From NCBI RefSeq assembly GCF_018866325.1, contig NZ_CP076457.1:3135001-3199000 (forward strand): a stretch of DNA of 64,000 bases. The letters run 5' to 3'. The stretch is from Streptomyces sp. YPW6 (lineage in GTDB: Bacteria > Actinomycetota > Actinomycetes > Streptomycetales > Streptomycetaceae). The notes beneath the pieces are model-generated. The model saw only the letters and a list, made by a program, of their open reading frames with translations. It did no database searches and was not told where the DNA came from. Each line of letters starts with the position of its first letter. Position 1 is the first letter of the stretch. A program made the position numbers and the translations under genes. This document shows, piece by piece, positions 40,392 to 50,459 of this stretch.

Positions 40392-42869
40392 ATGACGCAG
40401 CGGGCACTCGACTCCTCCGGAGAGCATTCTCCCGGACCCACCCGGCCGGCCATGATCGACGCGGGGGCGGAACTCGATCCCGTGCACCCCGTGGAGCCAC
40501 CGCCGCCGCCCCGCCGGCCGGACGGTCTGACCACCGCCGAGGTCGCCGAGCGGGTCGCGCGCGGCGAGGTCAACGACGTCCCCGTCCGCTCCTCGCGCTC
40601 GCTCGCCGAGATCGTCCGGGCCAACGTCTTCACCCGGTTCAACCTGATCATCGGCGTGCTCTGGGCGATCATGCTGTTCGTCGCACCGATCCAGGACAGC
40701 CTCTTCGGCTTCGTGATCGTCGCCAACACCGGCATCGGCATCATCCAGGAGTGGCGGGCCAAGAAGACCCTGGACAGCCTCGCGGTGATCGGCGAGGCGA
40801 AGCCGACCGTGCGCCGCGACGGCGTCGCCGCCGAGATCTCCACCCACGAGATCGTCCTCGGGGACGTGATCGAGCTGGGGCCCGGGGACAAGGTGGTCGT
40901 GGACGGCACGGTCGTGGAGGCCGACAGCCTGGAGGTCGACGAGTCGCTGCTGACCGGGGAGGCCGACCCGGTGATCAAGCGGGCCGGGGACCCCGTGATG
41001 TCGGGCAGCTTCGTCGTCGCGGGCGGCGGCGCGTTCACCGCGACCAAGGTGGGGCGCGAGGCGTACGCGGCGCAGCTCGCCGAGGAGGCCTCCCGCTTCA
41101 CGCTCGTCCACTCGGAGCTGCGCAGCGGCATCAGCGCGATCCTGAAGTACGTCACGTGGATGATGGTGCCGACGGCGATCGGGCTGGTCATCAGCCAGCT
41201 GGTCGTGAAGGACAACAACGTCAAGGACTCCGTCGCCCGGACCGTCGGCGGGATCGTCCCGATGATCCCCGAGGGCCTGGTGCTCCTCACCTCCGTCGCC
41301 TTCGCCATCGGCGTCGTCCGCCTGGGCCGCAAGCAGTGCCTCGTGCAGGAGCTGCCCGCCATCGAGGGCCTGGCCCGGGTCGACGTGGTCTGCCTGGACA
41401 AGACGGGCACGCTCACCGAGGGCGGCATGGACGTCACGGAGGTCCGGCCGCTCAACGGGAGCGACGAGGCGTACGTACGGCAGGTGCTGCGGACGCTGGG
41501 GTCCTCCGACCCCCGGCCCAACGCCAGCCTCCAGGCCATCATCGACGCGTATCCGGCGGACGCCGACGACGCGGAGAGCTGGACGGTCACCGAAGCACTG
41601 CCGTTCTCCTCCGCCCGCAAGTACAGCGGCGCGGCGTTCACCGAGGCCGACGGGACGGCTTCCGCCTGGCTGCTCGGCGCGCCCGACGTGCTGCTGTCCG
41701 AAGGCGATGCGGCCCTCGCCGAGGTCGGGCAGCTCAACGAGCAGGGGCTGCGGGTGCTGCTGCTGGCCCGTGTCCAGGGCGACGATCTCGACGCGCCCGG
41801 CGCGGCCGAGGGAGCCGCCCCCACCGCCCTGGTCGTCGTGGAGCAGCGGCTGCGGCCGGACGCGGGCGACACGCTCGCCTACTTCGCCGACCAGAACGTG
41901 GCCACCAAGGTCATCTCCGGCGACAACGCGGTCTCGGTCGGCGCGGTCGCCGGGAAGCTGGGCCTCCCGGGCGCGGAGAACACCCTCGACGCCCGCCGGC
42001 TGCCCAGCGACCCGGACGAGATGGCGACCGCCATGGAACAGAACGCGGTCTTCGGCCGGGTCACCCCGCAGCAGAAGCGGGACATGGTGGCCGCCCTCCA
42101 GTCGCGCGGCCACACGGTCGCGATGACCGGCGACGGCGTCAACGACGTGCTGGCCCTCAAGGACGCGGACATCGGCGTCTCGATGGGTTCGGGCTCGGAG
42201 GCGACGCGCGCGGTGGCGCAGATCGTGCTGCTGAACAACAGCTTCGCGACGCTGCCGTCGGTGGTGGGCGAGGGCCGCCGGGTGATCGGCAACATCACCC
42301 GGGTCGCGACGCTCTTCCTGACCAAGACGGTCTACTCGGTGCTGCTGGCGATCCTGGTGGTCTGCACCCAGGTGGAGTACCCCTTCCTGCCGCGGCACCT
42401 GACCCTGCTGGCCACGCTGACCATCGGGGTCCCCGCGTTCTTCCTGGCTCTCGCGCCCAACAAGGAACGGGCCCGGCCGAACTTCGTCCGCAGGGTCATG
42501 CGGTACGCGATCCCCTCCGGCGTCATCGCGGCGGCGGCCACCTTCACCACGTACCTGCTGGCCCGGCACCACTACAGCGGAGAGGACGCGCTCGCGGCGG
42601 AGACGAGCGCGGCGACGCTGACGCTGTTCCTGGTCGCGATGTACGTCCTGGCGATCATCGCCCGCCCGTACACCTGGTGGCGGCTCGGCCTGGTGGCGGC
42701 GATGGGGCTCGGCTTCCTGATCGTGCTCGTGGTGCCGTGGCTCCAGGACTTCTTCGCGCTGAAGCTGGTCGGCACGACGATGCCGTGGGCGGCGGTCGGT
42801 ATCGCGGTGGCGGCGGCCGCCCTGCTGGAGTTCGTCTGGCGCTGGGTGGGGCGGCGCTTCGGGGTGTAG
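40392..42869 (+). CDS. P-type ATPase, CtpE-like cation transporter
   Basis: An 825-residue ion pump. All P-type landmarks are present: LLTGE (187-190, actuator loop), PEGL (293-296) in the fourth helix, DKTGTLT with phosphorylated D336, and MTGDGVNDVLALKDADIG near the end of the P domain. The MIPEGLVLLTS form matches CtpE-type pumps, which in mycobacteria import calcium. The first 40 residues are Pro-rich and cytosolic. A -10-like TAACGT ends 7 nt before the ATG at 40392, suggesting a leaderless transcript. It ends at a strong hairpin. Confidence 0.9.
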   Translation: MTQRALDSSGEHSPGPTRPAMIDAGAELDPVHPVEPPPPPRRPDGLTTAEVAERVARGEVNDVPVRSSRSLAEIVRANVFTRFNLIIGVLWAIMLFVAPIQDSLFGFVIVANTGIGIIQEWRAKKTLDSLAVIGEAKPTVRRDGVAAEISTHEIVLGDVIELGPGDKVVVDGTVVEADSLEVDESLLTGEADPVIKRAGDPVMSGSFVVAGGGAFTATKVGREAYAAQLAEEASRFTLVHSELRSGISAILKYVTWMMVPTAIGLVISQLVVKDNNVKDSVARTVGGIVPMIPEGLVLLTSVAFAIGVVRLGRKQCLVQELPAIEGLARVDVVCLDKTGTLTEGGMDVTEVRPLNGSDEAYVRQVLRTLGSSDPRPNASLQAIIDAYPADADDAESWTVTEALPFSSARKYSGAAFTEADGTASAWLLGAPDVLLSEGDAALAEVGQLNEQGLRVLLLARVQGDDLDAPGAAEGAAPTALVVVEQRLRPDAGDTLAYFADQNVATKVISGDNAVSVGAVAGKLGLPGAENTLDARRLPSDPDEMATAMEQNAVFGRVTPQQKRDMVAALQSRGHTVAMTGDGVNDVLALKDADIGVSMGSGSEATRAVAQIVLLNNSFATLPSVVGEGRRVIGNITRVATLFLTKTVYSVLLAILVVCTQVEYPFLPRHLTLLATLTIGVPAFFLALAPNKERARPNFVRRVMRYAIPSGVIAAAATFTTYLLARHHYSGEDALAAETSAATLTLFLVAMYVLAIIARPYTWWRLGLVAAMGLGFLIVLVVPWLQDFFALKLVGTTMPWAAVGIAVAAAALLEFVWRWVGRRFGV

Positions 42870-42877
42870 GCAACGGA

Positions 42878-42920
42878 CGGAAGCCCCCGGGAGGACGGGT
42901 GATCCTCCCGGGGGCTTCCG
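42878..42920. terminator. 18-bp perfect hairpin between convergent genes
   Basis: Arms CGGAAGCCCCCGGGAGGA and TCCTCCCGGGGGCTTCCG with a 7-nt loop CGGGTGA, placed between the ATPase stop and the stop of the secreted protein gene. Strong two-way terminator. Confidence 0.9.
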
Positions 42921-42943
42921 GGTGCCGGGGGCGCTGCCGGGTG

Positions 42944-43840
42944 CTACTTCACGTCGACGAAGTCACCGGCGGCCGACACGGCCGGGGTGGTGGACGTGCC
43001 GGCGAAGCTGTAGCGCCAGTAGCCGTCGGCCGAGGCCTTGACCGTGGTCTTCAGGGTGCCGGTGGAGCTGGTCCTGACGGTCTTCACCGTCGTGTAGCTC
43101 TTGGCCCCCTTCTTCTTGAACTGGAGCTTCACGGGCTGGTTGGTGTAGCCCTTGTACGTGTTGGTGTCCCAGTTGGCCCGCGTGAGCTTGCCGGTGACGG
43201 TGAGCGTCCTGCCCTTCTTCACCGGCTCGGGGGACGCGTTCACCGTCAGCTTGGAGAACCGCTGGACGCGGGTCTTCGCCTGGGCGTCGTTCCAGACGAA
43301 GTCGTTCTCGCCGCCGGTGTCCGCGAGCGCTCCGGCCGCGACCTTCCAGGTGCCGGCGAGGCTGCTGGTGTAGAGGTCGTCGGACCGCGGGTCGACGGTG
43401 ACCGAGACGGTGCAGGTGGAGGTGGTCGGGTCGGCCGAGACCTTGCAGCTGCCGGTCTCCTGGACCGGGCCGAGGAAGCCGTCGACCGTGTCGGCGTGGC
43501 CGTGCCACAGGTAGGCGAAGGCGTCGGCGATGCCGGACGGCGACGAGGCCGTGACGGCGATGGTGAACTTCTGCTTGGACTTCGTGCCCACCACGACGTC
43601 CTTGCCGCCGTTGACGACGACCTTCTTGATGACGGGCACTTCCGCCGCGCGGCCGCCACGGGTCTTGGCGGTGGCCGCGCCGGGCGCCGCCGACTCGGCG
43701 GGCTCAGCGGCGAAGACATCGGTGCCGGACGGCAGGCTCACGCCGGCGTCGGGCTTCTCATCGGCCTGGACGGCCGGTACGGCGAGAGCGGAAAGGGCCA
43801 GGGCGCCGGAAACGGCGGCCACGGTGGCACGAATACGCAT
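42944..43840 (-). CDS. Secreted beta-sandwich-type protein (possibly DUF5707)
   Basis: A 298-residue exported protein. The signal peptide is MRIRATVAAVSGALALSALA with cleavage near VQA-DE at about residue 27. A first domain (KKVVVNGGKDVVVGTKSKQK, LWHGHADTVDGFLG, SCKVSADPTTSTCTVSVTVD) is followed by an Ig-like domain (LTVNASPEPVKKGRTLTVTG, PVKLQFKKKGAKSYTTVKTV, GYWRYSFAGTSTTPAVSA). The arrangement recalls DUF5707-type Streptomyces proteins, but this is memory, not a search. The ATG at 43840 has GGGGAC about 5 nt upstream. Probable cell-surface or extracellular role. Confidence 0.75.
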   Translation of the reverse strand: MRIRATVAAVSGALALSALAVPAVQADEKPDAGVSLPSGTDVFAAEPAESAAPGAATAKTRGGRAAEVPVIKKVVVNGGKDVVVGTKSKQKFTIAVTASSPSGIADAFAYLWHGHADTVDGFLGPVQETGSCKVSADPTTSTCTVSVTVDPRSDDLYTSSLAGTWKVAAGALADTGGENDFVWNDAQAKTRVQRFSKLTVNASPEPVKKGRTLTVTGKLTRANWDTNTYKGYTNQPVKLQFKKKGAKSYTTVKTVRTSSTGTLKTTVKASADGYWRYSFAGTSTTPAVSAAGDFVDVK

Positions 43841-44015
43841 GTGTCCCCAAGTGGAGAAGGGGTCCCGGGGCGCGCTTGCGGCGTCGGCCCGGCGGGACCC
43901 ATCTGATCCATGAGCCTGTTGGCTCACAGGAACAGACAGGCGAATCGGACGAACGGTTGTGCGTGTCTGTGACTTTTCTGTGAACCCGCGGCCGCTCCCG
44001 GGCTGCGCCCCGCCC

Positions 44016-47000
44016 TCAGTCGAACCAGCGGTCCCGCGCCAGCTCCTCCGTCCGCGACGGGTCCTCCAGCAGGGCCGCCACCTCGAAGCGACGGGGCCAC
44101 TGGCCCGCCGCCCAGGCGAGTCCCGCCGCCACGCCCTCCAGGGTGGCGGCGTGGACGACCCCGTCCGGGGTGCGGCGCCAGTCCAGTTCGACACCGCCGG
44201 CGCGCAGTTCGGGGTGTTCGAGGTACGTGTCGGGGGTGGCGGGGCCGAGCAGGACGCGGACCGGCTCCGGTACGCGGTGCTCCTCGCCCTCGCTGGTGAC
44301 GTCCGCCTCGACCGTCTCGCCGAGGCGGGGCACCTGGAGCAGGTCGGCCAGCTCGGCGGCCCGGGACGGGGCGACCGGGAGCAGCGGCAGGCCCGCCGTC
44401 AGCGGCAGCACGTCCGGGGCGTCCGCGATCACGGCGTCCGCGGCGTCGACCACCCTGACGCCGCCGTCCACCACCGCGCGCAACGCGTCCGGCAACGTCA
44501 CCTGTTCCGGGTCCAGTTCGGCGAGGGCCGTGTAGAGCGCGTGCAGCTGTACGGGGGTGACGGGGCGGTCCGCGTCGGCGAGGCGGCCCAGGAGTTCGGC
44601 CGCGCCGCCCGGCTCGTCCAGGAGAGCGGCGACCGAGGTCCGCACCCCGAGGGCCCGCAGCACCTGGACGTCGTCGAAGCCGCTCGCGTCCACCGCGTCG
44701 TACAGCCCGGCCAGGAGCGGGTCACCGGCCGCCGAGCGCAGTCCGGCCGGGCGGCGGCCGTCCAGCACCGGGTGGTCCCGCAGCCACCACGCGGTGTACG
44801 GGCGCACGGACTGCGTCGTGCCGTCCGGGAGCAGCACGCGCACCGGCTGCGTCAGCGCGTCGCGCAACGGCGGCCGGGCCAGCATCGCCAGCGCCTGCGG
44901 CCAGGCGTCGTCGTCGACCAGGTCCAGATCCCGTACGGCGACGATCTCGGTGGCGACCGGCGGCACGGGCGTCCCGGGCAGCCGGTCGAGCAGGTCCTCG
45001 CACCAGACGTCGACGGCGTCCAGCAGCCCCGCGTCGTCTGGTTCGGCGAAGTCGCCGTCCCGGGGCTCCAGTTCGTCCGGGTCGAGGACGACGTCGGCGG
45101 CCCGGACGAGAGCGAAGGTCGCCAGGACCCCGCAGGCGGTCAGCGGGCCCTCGCCCCAGCGGTCGGCCAGCTCCTGGTCGACGAGCGCGAGCTCCCCCTC
45201 CCGCATGATCTGCGCGAACGGGCTCCCCGGCAGGACCAGTTCACCGGCGGGGGCGGGCTCGCCCTCCTCGTCGGGGAGGGCGAGCGCACCGAGCCACGGC
45301 TCGTCGGCGGGGCCGAGTTCGGCGTCGCGGACGAGGGTGAGCACGGTCTCGGCCAGCTCGTCGGCGTCGAGCGCGTCCTCGTCCCAGATCTCCCCCGCGT
45401 CCAGCGATCCGGCCACCGCGGCACGCACCTGAGGGGTCGTCAGCACGGCCCGGGGCGTGGCGGGCAGGGCCCCCAGCTTCTCCAGCAGGGGATGGGCCGC
45501 GTCCGGATGGGCGACCTTCAGGCCGAGCCGGGAGAGACGGCCCAGGACGGGGGCGGTCAGCGCGTCCGGGAGGGGCAGCAGGATCTGGCGGGGCCCGATC
45601 GTGGTGCGCGGCGGGCGGCCCGCCCGCTCGTCCTCCGGGTCACCGGCGAGCGGGACGGGGAGGCCGGTGAGCCGGTCGGGGTCGGTGCCCGCGAGGCTGT
45701 CGTAGAGCCGGTGCCACCAGGCGGGGTCGCGCTCCAGACCGGCGAGGCGGTCGATCGCCTCGGTCAGCGGGACCCGGGCGACCCCGAGGGTGCGCAGCTC
45801 GGTGCGCCGCTCCAGACCGGCCGGCAGCAGACAGGGCAGCACCTCGGCGAGGACCGCCACGGTCCCGGCCCCGACGCCCTCGACGACCTCGGCCTCGACG
45901 GGCCGCAGGGCGGCGGTGTTCTCCGTACGGTCCCGGTCCTGCTCCCGGTCCCAGTCGTCGCCCCAGCCGCTCTCCGCCCCGGGGTCCCGGGGTGCGGCGG
46001 GCTCCAGGAACGCGACCCTCGGCAGCCGGGCCAGGATCGCCCCGCGCAGGGCCCCGTCCAGCGCGCCCTTGCCGAGCTGGCCCGGCACCAGGTCGATCGT
46101 CCCGGTCGACACGGGCCGCCAGGCGCCCAGCAGCTCCGCGTAGGCGTCGGCCGCCCGCTCCACCAGGAAGTCGGTCAGCGGCCCCGGCGCGGGGTGCCTG
46201 CGGGCGGTGTCCAGCGGGAGCGAGGCGATGAGCAGGGCGGGGATGCCGAGGGGTTCGTCGGTGGGGGTCGGGGCGTGCACGACCGGTGCCGTACGGGGGT
46301 GGAGCGGGGCGCCGGACTCGTCGACCGGGACCGCCCAGGTCACCGACCAGTGCGGGCGCAGCCGCTCCTCGACCGGGCGGTCGGCGAGCAGGGCGGGCTC
46401 GACGGGCCCGTGGTGCAGGACGGTGCGCCAGCGGTTCAGGCCGCGCGCGGAGTCGTCGACGTGGGTGTACGGGCCGTGCTGCGACCGGCTCAGGGTCCGG
46501 GTGCCGTCCGGGGTCTCGATGACGACCTCGTCGAGGCCGGGCAGGGTGAGCAGCAGCGCGTCGTCCACGGCGGCCAGCAGCCGGGCCACCAGGTCCTCGG
46601 CGGTGCCGTCGCGCAGCGGCAGCACGACGACGGTGTCGTACCCGTCGGGCGCGGAGCCCTCGGCGGGCAGCGGCAGGCGCAGCAGCGGTACGTGTCCGTC
46701 GCGGCGGCGCAGCTCGTCCCCGAGCCCGGGGGAGCCGACGGCCGCCTGGCGGGCCATGCCGCGCGCCTCGGCCAGCGACCAGCGGACGCCGCCGTGGCGG
46801 CCGAGCACCGCCGGTTCGTCGCTGACCGCGAGCACGGCGGCGAACCCGACGCCGAAGCGGCCCACCGAGGACTCGTGCCCCTCGCGCTTGGCGGAGGCCC
46901 GCAGGGTGCTCAGGGACTCGACGCCGGTCGCGTCGAGCGGGGCGCCGGTGTTGGCGGCGGCCAGCACGCAGCGGGCGTCCGGGTCGCCGGGGGCGGCGGG

Positions 47001-47225
47001 GTGCAGGGTGAGGCGGAGCCGGCCGGGGACCTCGGCGCGGGCCGCGGCGTCGGCGGCGTTCTGGGCCAGCTCGACGACGAGGCGGTCGCGGTAGCCGCCG
47101 AGCGCGAGGTCCTCCTCGGCGTTGGCGTCCTCCCGGAACCGGGCGGGCCCGGCGCCCCACGCGTCGAGCACGCCGCGCCGCAGCCGTGCCGTCCCGAACG
47201 GATCGGCCCCCTCGGTCGCCTTCAT
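44016..47225 (-). CDS. Very large protein with sacsin-like (HSP90-type) ATPase domain
   Basis: A 1069-residue cytosolic protein. The N-terminal 230 residues carry the sacsin-type GHKL fold: YRDRLVVELAQNAADAAARA (N-box), LAAANTGAPLDATGVESLST (the D-x-G-like region) and SVGRFGVGFAAVLAVSD (lid glycines). The remaining 800 residues are acidic and helical with no recognised domain. Homologues in Streptomyces are conserved and uncharacterised; by fold, they may act as ATP-driven chaperones. The ATG at 47225 has a weak GAGCGTGAGC upstream. It ends 175 bp from the divergently reading secreted gene's start. Confidence 0.8.
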   Translation of the reverse strand: MKATEGADPFGTARLRRGVLDAWGAGPARFREDANAEEDLALGGYRDRLVVELAQNAADAAARAEVPGRLRLTLHPAAPGDPDARCVLAAANTGAPLDATGVESLSTLRASAKREGHESSVGRFGVGFAAVLAVSDEPAVLGRHGGVRWSLAEARGMARQAAVGSPGLGDELRRRDGHVPLLRLPLPAEGSAPDGYDTVVVLPLRDGTAEDLVARLLAAVDDALLLTLPGLDEVVIETPDGTRTLSRSQHGPYTHVDDSARGLNRWRTVLHHGPVEPALLADRPVEERLRPHWSVTWAVPVDESGAPLHPRTAPVVHAPTPTDEPLGIPALLIASLPLDTARRHPAPGPLTDFLVERAADAYAELLGAWRPVSTGTIDLVPGQLGKGALDGALRGAILARLPRVAFLEPAAPRDPGAESGWGDDWDREQDRDRTENTAALRPVEAEVVEGVGAGTVAVLAEVLPCLLPAGLERRTELRTLGVARVPLTEAIDRLAGLERDPAWWHRLYDSLAGTDPDRLTGLPVPLAGDPEDERAGRPPRTTIGPRQILLPLPDALTAPVLGRLSRLGLKVAHPDAAHPLLEKLGALPATPRAVLTTPQVRAAVAGSLDAGEIWDEDALDADELAETVLTLVRDAELGPADEPWLGALALPDEEGEPAPAGELVLPGSPFAQIMREGELALVDQELADRWGEGPLTACGVLATFALVRAADVVLDPDELEPRDGDFAEPDDAGLLDAVDVWCEDLLDRLPGTPVPPVATEIVAVRDLDLVDDDAWPQALAMLARPPLRDALTQPVRVLLPDGTTQSVRPYTAWWLRDHPVLDGRRPAGLRSAAGDPLLAGLYDAVDASGFDDVQVLRALGVRTSVAALLDEPGGAAELLGRLADADRPVTPVQLHALYTALAELDPEQVTLPDALRAVVDGGVRVVDAADAVIADAPDVLPLTAGLPLLPVAPSRAAELADLLQVPRLGETVEADVTSEGEEHRVPEPVRVLLGPATPDTYLEHPELRAGGVELDWRRTPDGVVHAATLEGVAAGLAWAAGQWPRRFEVAALLEDPSRTEELARDRWFD

Positions 47226-47517
47226 GCTCACGCTCTCGACTCCGTCCGCGTTGTGGGTGGCCCGCGTATGCCGGTGCGGCCCCGTGTGCGCCCGAAGGTA
47301 CCGCGCCCGCCCACCCGCGCCGTACCGGCGTCCCGGGCGGTCCACGCCCGCCCGGCGTCCTCCGGCCCGTACCGGCGGTCCCTGTCGAGCCCGTCCGGCG
47401 TTCCGTTCCAGGCTGGATGTGCTCACCCGACGCCGGAAGAGCTCGGGTGGCCGGGCGGACCGCAGGCGCGCCGCGCTGCCGGGCGCCGCAGGCCCGGTCC
47501 CTCGGCGGGCAGGAGCG

Positions 47518-48459
47518 TCAGGAGTGGCCGAGGTCCTCCGACGCGCCGTCCGGCTCGGCGGGGACGGAGCCCTCGCCCCGCTCCGGCCGCAGCGCGTACG
47601 CGTCGACCCGCATCGTGTCCAGGGCATGGTCCGCGGGCCGGACCGGCTTCGGCATCACCGCGGCCTCCGAGTGCCCGCCGCAGCCGTACGCCAGCGACAC
47701 CACGTGCCCGTCCGCCGGGCCGAACTCGTTCGCGCACACCCCGAAGGCCTGCTTCAGCGAGCCCGCCATCGGGATCAGGAACGCGCAGCTGACACAGGTC
47801 GCCGGGGCCGCCTGCGCCATCGGCGTCTTCGGGCCGAACGCCTCGTCCCAGCGGTCGGCCGCCTCGTACAGCCCGTACCGCGACAGCACCCGCGCCCGGC
47901 GCGTACCCAGCTCCTCCGCCACGGCGGCGATGGAACCCCGGCTGGTCGCCGCCACCGGCCGGTCCGTCAGCTCGGCGTCCTCCGCGTCGACCAGCTCCGC
48001 CAGCTCCTCGGAGACCACGGAGTTCGGCGGCGGCTCGTCCTCGCCGGTCCAGCCGGGCTCCAGGCGCAGGTCCTCCGCCTCGGTGGGCAGCAGGTCCCCG
48101 GGCCCCATGTCGCCGGGGCGCAGCCGCTCGCTCCACGGCACCCACTCCGGCGCCAGGAGCGCGTCCGCACCCGGCAGCAGCACCGTCTCGTCCAGGGTGA
48201 CGTTCTTCGCGCGGGAGGCCCGCGCCACCGTCACGGCCCAGCGCCAGCCCCGGTAACCGGGCTCCTTGGCCTCGAAGAAGTGCGTGACGACCCGGTCCCC
48301 CTCGGAGACCACACCGACGTGCTCGCCGACCACACCGGGCGCGGCGGCCTCCTCGGCGGCCGAGCGGGCAAGGTCGACCGCCTCGGCGCACAGGCGGTCG
48401 GGAACAGGGGTACGGGTCGCACGTGTCGTACGGCTTCGCGTGGTCGTCGCAGCACTCAC
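47518..48459 (-). CDS. DUF3027 protein
   Basis: A 313-residue soluble protein. DUF3027 features: HFFEAKEPGYRGWRWAVTVA at the start, EWVPWSERLRPGDMGPGDLL in the middle and CVSCAFLIPMAGSLKQAFGV with CANEFGPADGHVVSLAYGCG near the end. The cysteine pairs suggest metal binding. The GTG at 48459 is preceded by GAAGAC. It heads the locus shared with MFS, DUF2771, mqnB and mqnD in Streptomyces, but on the other strand. Function unknown. Confidence 0.9.
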   Translation of the reverse strand: MSAATTTRSRTTRATRTPVPDRLCAEAVDLARSAAEEAAAPGVVGEHVGVVSEGDRVVTHFFEAKEPGYRGWRWAVTVARASRAKNVTLDETVLLPGADALLAPEWVPWSERLRPGDMGPGDLLPTEAEDLRLEPGWTGEDEPPPNSVVSEELAELVDAEDAELTDRPVAATSRGSIAAVAEELGTRRARVLSRYGLYEAADRWDEAFGPKTPMAQAAPATCVSCAFLIPMAGSLKQAFGVCANEFGPADGHVVSLAYGCGGHSEAAVMPKPVRPADHALDTMRVDAYALRPERGEGSVPAEPDGASEDLGHS

Positions 48460-48971
48460 AGGTCTTCGCTTCTCTCCATACGCCAGTCTCACGAGCGCGC
48501 CAGCTGCTGCACGATTGCCGTTTTCGGCCAGACAGGTGCGGGCGGAGCGGACCTGGGGGCCGCGTCGACGTCCACACCCGTAGTGCCTGCCTCGGGCGCG
48601 CCTTCTGCCACCCATTCTGCGGGATCGCCGAGAGGCGCGCGGCCAAGAACAACCGCCGGTGGCGCGTTACGCACGCTACCCTCTCCGCCGCCCCGCGCCC
48701 ACCTGCCCGTCCCAAACGTGCCGTATCCGTTCCCCGCAGGCACGCGCCGCCGGCCCCCCACACGCGCGGCCGGCTCCCCCGCACGCGCCACCCGCTCCAC
48801 CGGCGGGCGTCCGGTTCACGTCCGGTACGCGTCCCGTGGGCGTCCGGTACACCTCCCCGTACGGCGGCGGCCGACGCTCGCCCGGCAACGCGTCACCCCC
48901 GTGTCCGGTATCCCGCGCGAGTCCGTGGCCGATCACCGTTCGAACCGGCCGGGGTGGGGCACTATGACGAG
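48460..48971. other. 512-bp divergent intergenic region with CGTCCGGT repeats
   Basis: The gap between DUF3027 (-) and MFS (+) genes holds a Pro-codon-like C-rich block, then at least four CGTCCGGT or CGTCCCGT copies within 48808-48855. I find no gene. Both promoters must lie here, but no clear dyad is seen. Confidence 0.5.
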
Positions 48972-50432
48972 GTGACAGCCGCCCGGTCGCACGACGGCCC
49001 CGGCCCGCTCCGCAGGGCGGGACGGGTGACGGGCCGTGCCCTGCGCGCCCCGTTCACCGGCACGGCGCGCTCCATCCGCAAGGCGACGCACGCCCACGGG
49101 GCGGGGGAGTCCGGCCTCGGCAAGCTGATCGAGCTGCACGCCGTGAACGGGGCGGGCGACGTCATGATCACGGTCGCGCTCGCCTCCACGGTCTTCTTCT
49201 CCGTACCCACGGACGAGGCGCGCGGCCGGGTGGCCCTCTACCTCGCCATCACCATGGCTCCCTTCACGCTCCTCGCCCCGGTGATCGGCCCGCTGCTGGA
49301 CCGCCTGCCGCACGGGCGCCGGGCCGCGATGGCGGGCGCGATGCTGGCCCGCGCCCTGCTGGCGATCACCATGTCGGGCGCGGTCGCCACCGGGGGTCTG
49401 GAGCTGTATCCGGCCGCGCTGGGCGTCCTGGTCTCGTCGAAGGCGTACGGCGTGGTGCGCAGCGCGGTCGTGCCACGGCTGCTGCCACCGAACTTCTCCC
49501 TGGTGAAGGCCAATTCCCGGGTCACCCTGGCCGGGCTGCTGGCCACCGGGGTGGCGGCCCCGATCGGGGCCGGCCTCCAGATGATCGGCTCCGCCTGGCC
49601 GCTGTACGGGGCGTGCGCGATCTTCGTCGCCGGGACCTTCCTCGCCTTCAGCCTGCCGCACAAGGTCGACTCCGCGAAGGGCGAGCGGCGGGCGCGGCTG
49701 ATCGTCCCGCACCACGACGGGGCGCCCTCCCGGCCCGCTCCCGGCACGGCGCCGGGGCGGTCGGGCAGCACCCGGGCGGGGCTGCGCGGGGGCGCCAGGG
49801 CGGGCGACGGGGAGAAGCCGGCCAAGGAGCGGCCACCGGGTCTGCGGTCCGTCGGCGGGTCCGTCCTGCACGGGCTCCAGGCCAACGCCGCGCACCGGGC
49901 CCTCTCGGGCTTCCTCATCTTCTTCCTGGCGTTCCTGCTGCGCGAGCACCCGCTGGCGGGGCAGAGCGCGGCGGTCTCGCTCGGCATCGTCGGCGTGGCG
50001 GCCGGGGTCGGCAACGCCTGCGGTACGGCGGTGGGGTCCTGGCTCCGGGCGCGCGGCCCCGAGGTGATCGTCGCGACGGTGCTGGCGCTGGCGCTGAGTG
50101 TGGCGGTCCTCGCCGCGGTGTTCTTCTCCACCCTGCTGGTCGCGGCCCTCGGCGCGGTCGCCGGCTTCACCCAGGCCCTGTCGAAGCTGTCGCTCGACGC
50201 GATGATCCAGCGGGACGTGCCCGAGGAGGTCCGCACGTCCGCGTTCGCCCGGTCGGAGACGTTGCTCCAGATGGCCTGGGTGGTCGGTGGCGGTATCGGC
50301 ATCGCCCTGCCGCTCAACGCGGTGCTCGGCATGTCGGTCGCCGCGGGCATCCTCGCGCTCGGGGCGGCCGCCTCCGTACGGGGCCTCCTGGGGGCCGCGC
50401 GGCGCGGCACGCCGCACCCCCGCGTGGCGTGA
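48972..50432 (+). CDS. MFS transporter of the menaquinone locus
   Basis: A 486-residue protein with about 11-12 helices (GDVMITVALASTVFFSVPTD, VALYLAITMAPFTLLAPVIG, then YGVVRSAVVPRLLPPNFSLV and FLIFFLAFLLREHPLAGQSA). A basic cytosolic loop of about 60 residues (around 230-290) divides the halves. The GTG at 48972 overlaps ATGACGAG; weak ribosome site. It is followed closely by DUF2771, mqnB and mqnD, conserved order in Streptomyces, yet its substrate is not established. Confidence 0.85.
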   Translation: MTAARSHDGPGPLRRAGRVTGRALRAPFTGTARSIRKATHAHGAGESGLGKLIELHAVNGAGDVMITVALASTVFFSVPTDEARGRVALYLAITMAPFTLLAPVIGPLLDRLPHGRRAAMAGAMLARALLAITMSGAVATGGLELYPAALGVLVSSKAYGVVRSAVVPRLLPPNFSLVKANSRVTLAGLLATGVAAPIGAGLQMIGSAWPLYGACAIFVAGTFLAFSLPHKVDSAKGERRARLIVPHHDGAPSRPAPGTAPGRSGSTRAGLRGGARAGDGEKPAKERPPGLRSVGGSVLHGLQANAAHRALSGFLIFFLAFLLREHPLAGQSAAVSLGIVGVAAGVGNACGTAVGSWLRARGPEVIVATVLALALSVAVLAAVFFSTLLVAALGAVAGFTQALSKLSLDAMIQRDVPEEVRTSAFARSETLLQMAWVVGGGIGIALPLNAVLGMSVAAGILALGAAASVRGLLGAARRGTPHPRVA

Positions 50433-50459
50433 GCGGAGGCGACCGATAGCCTTCGGCCC

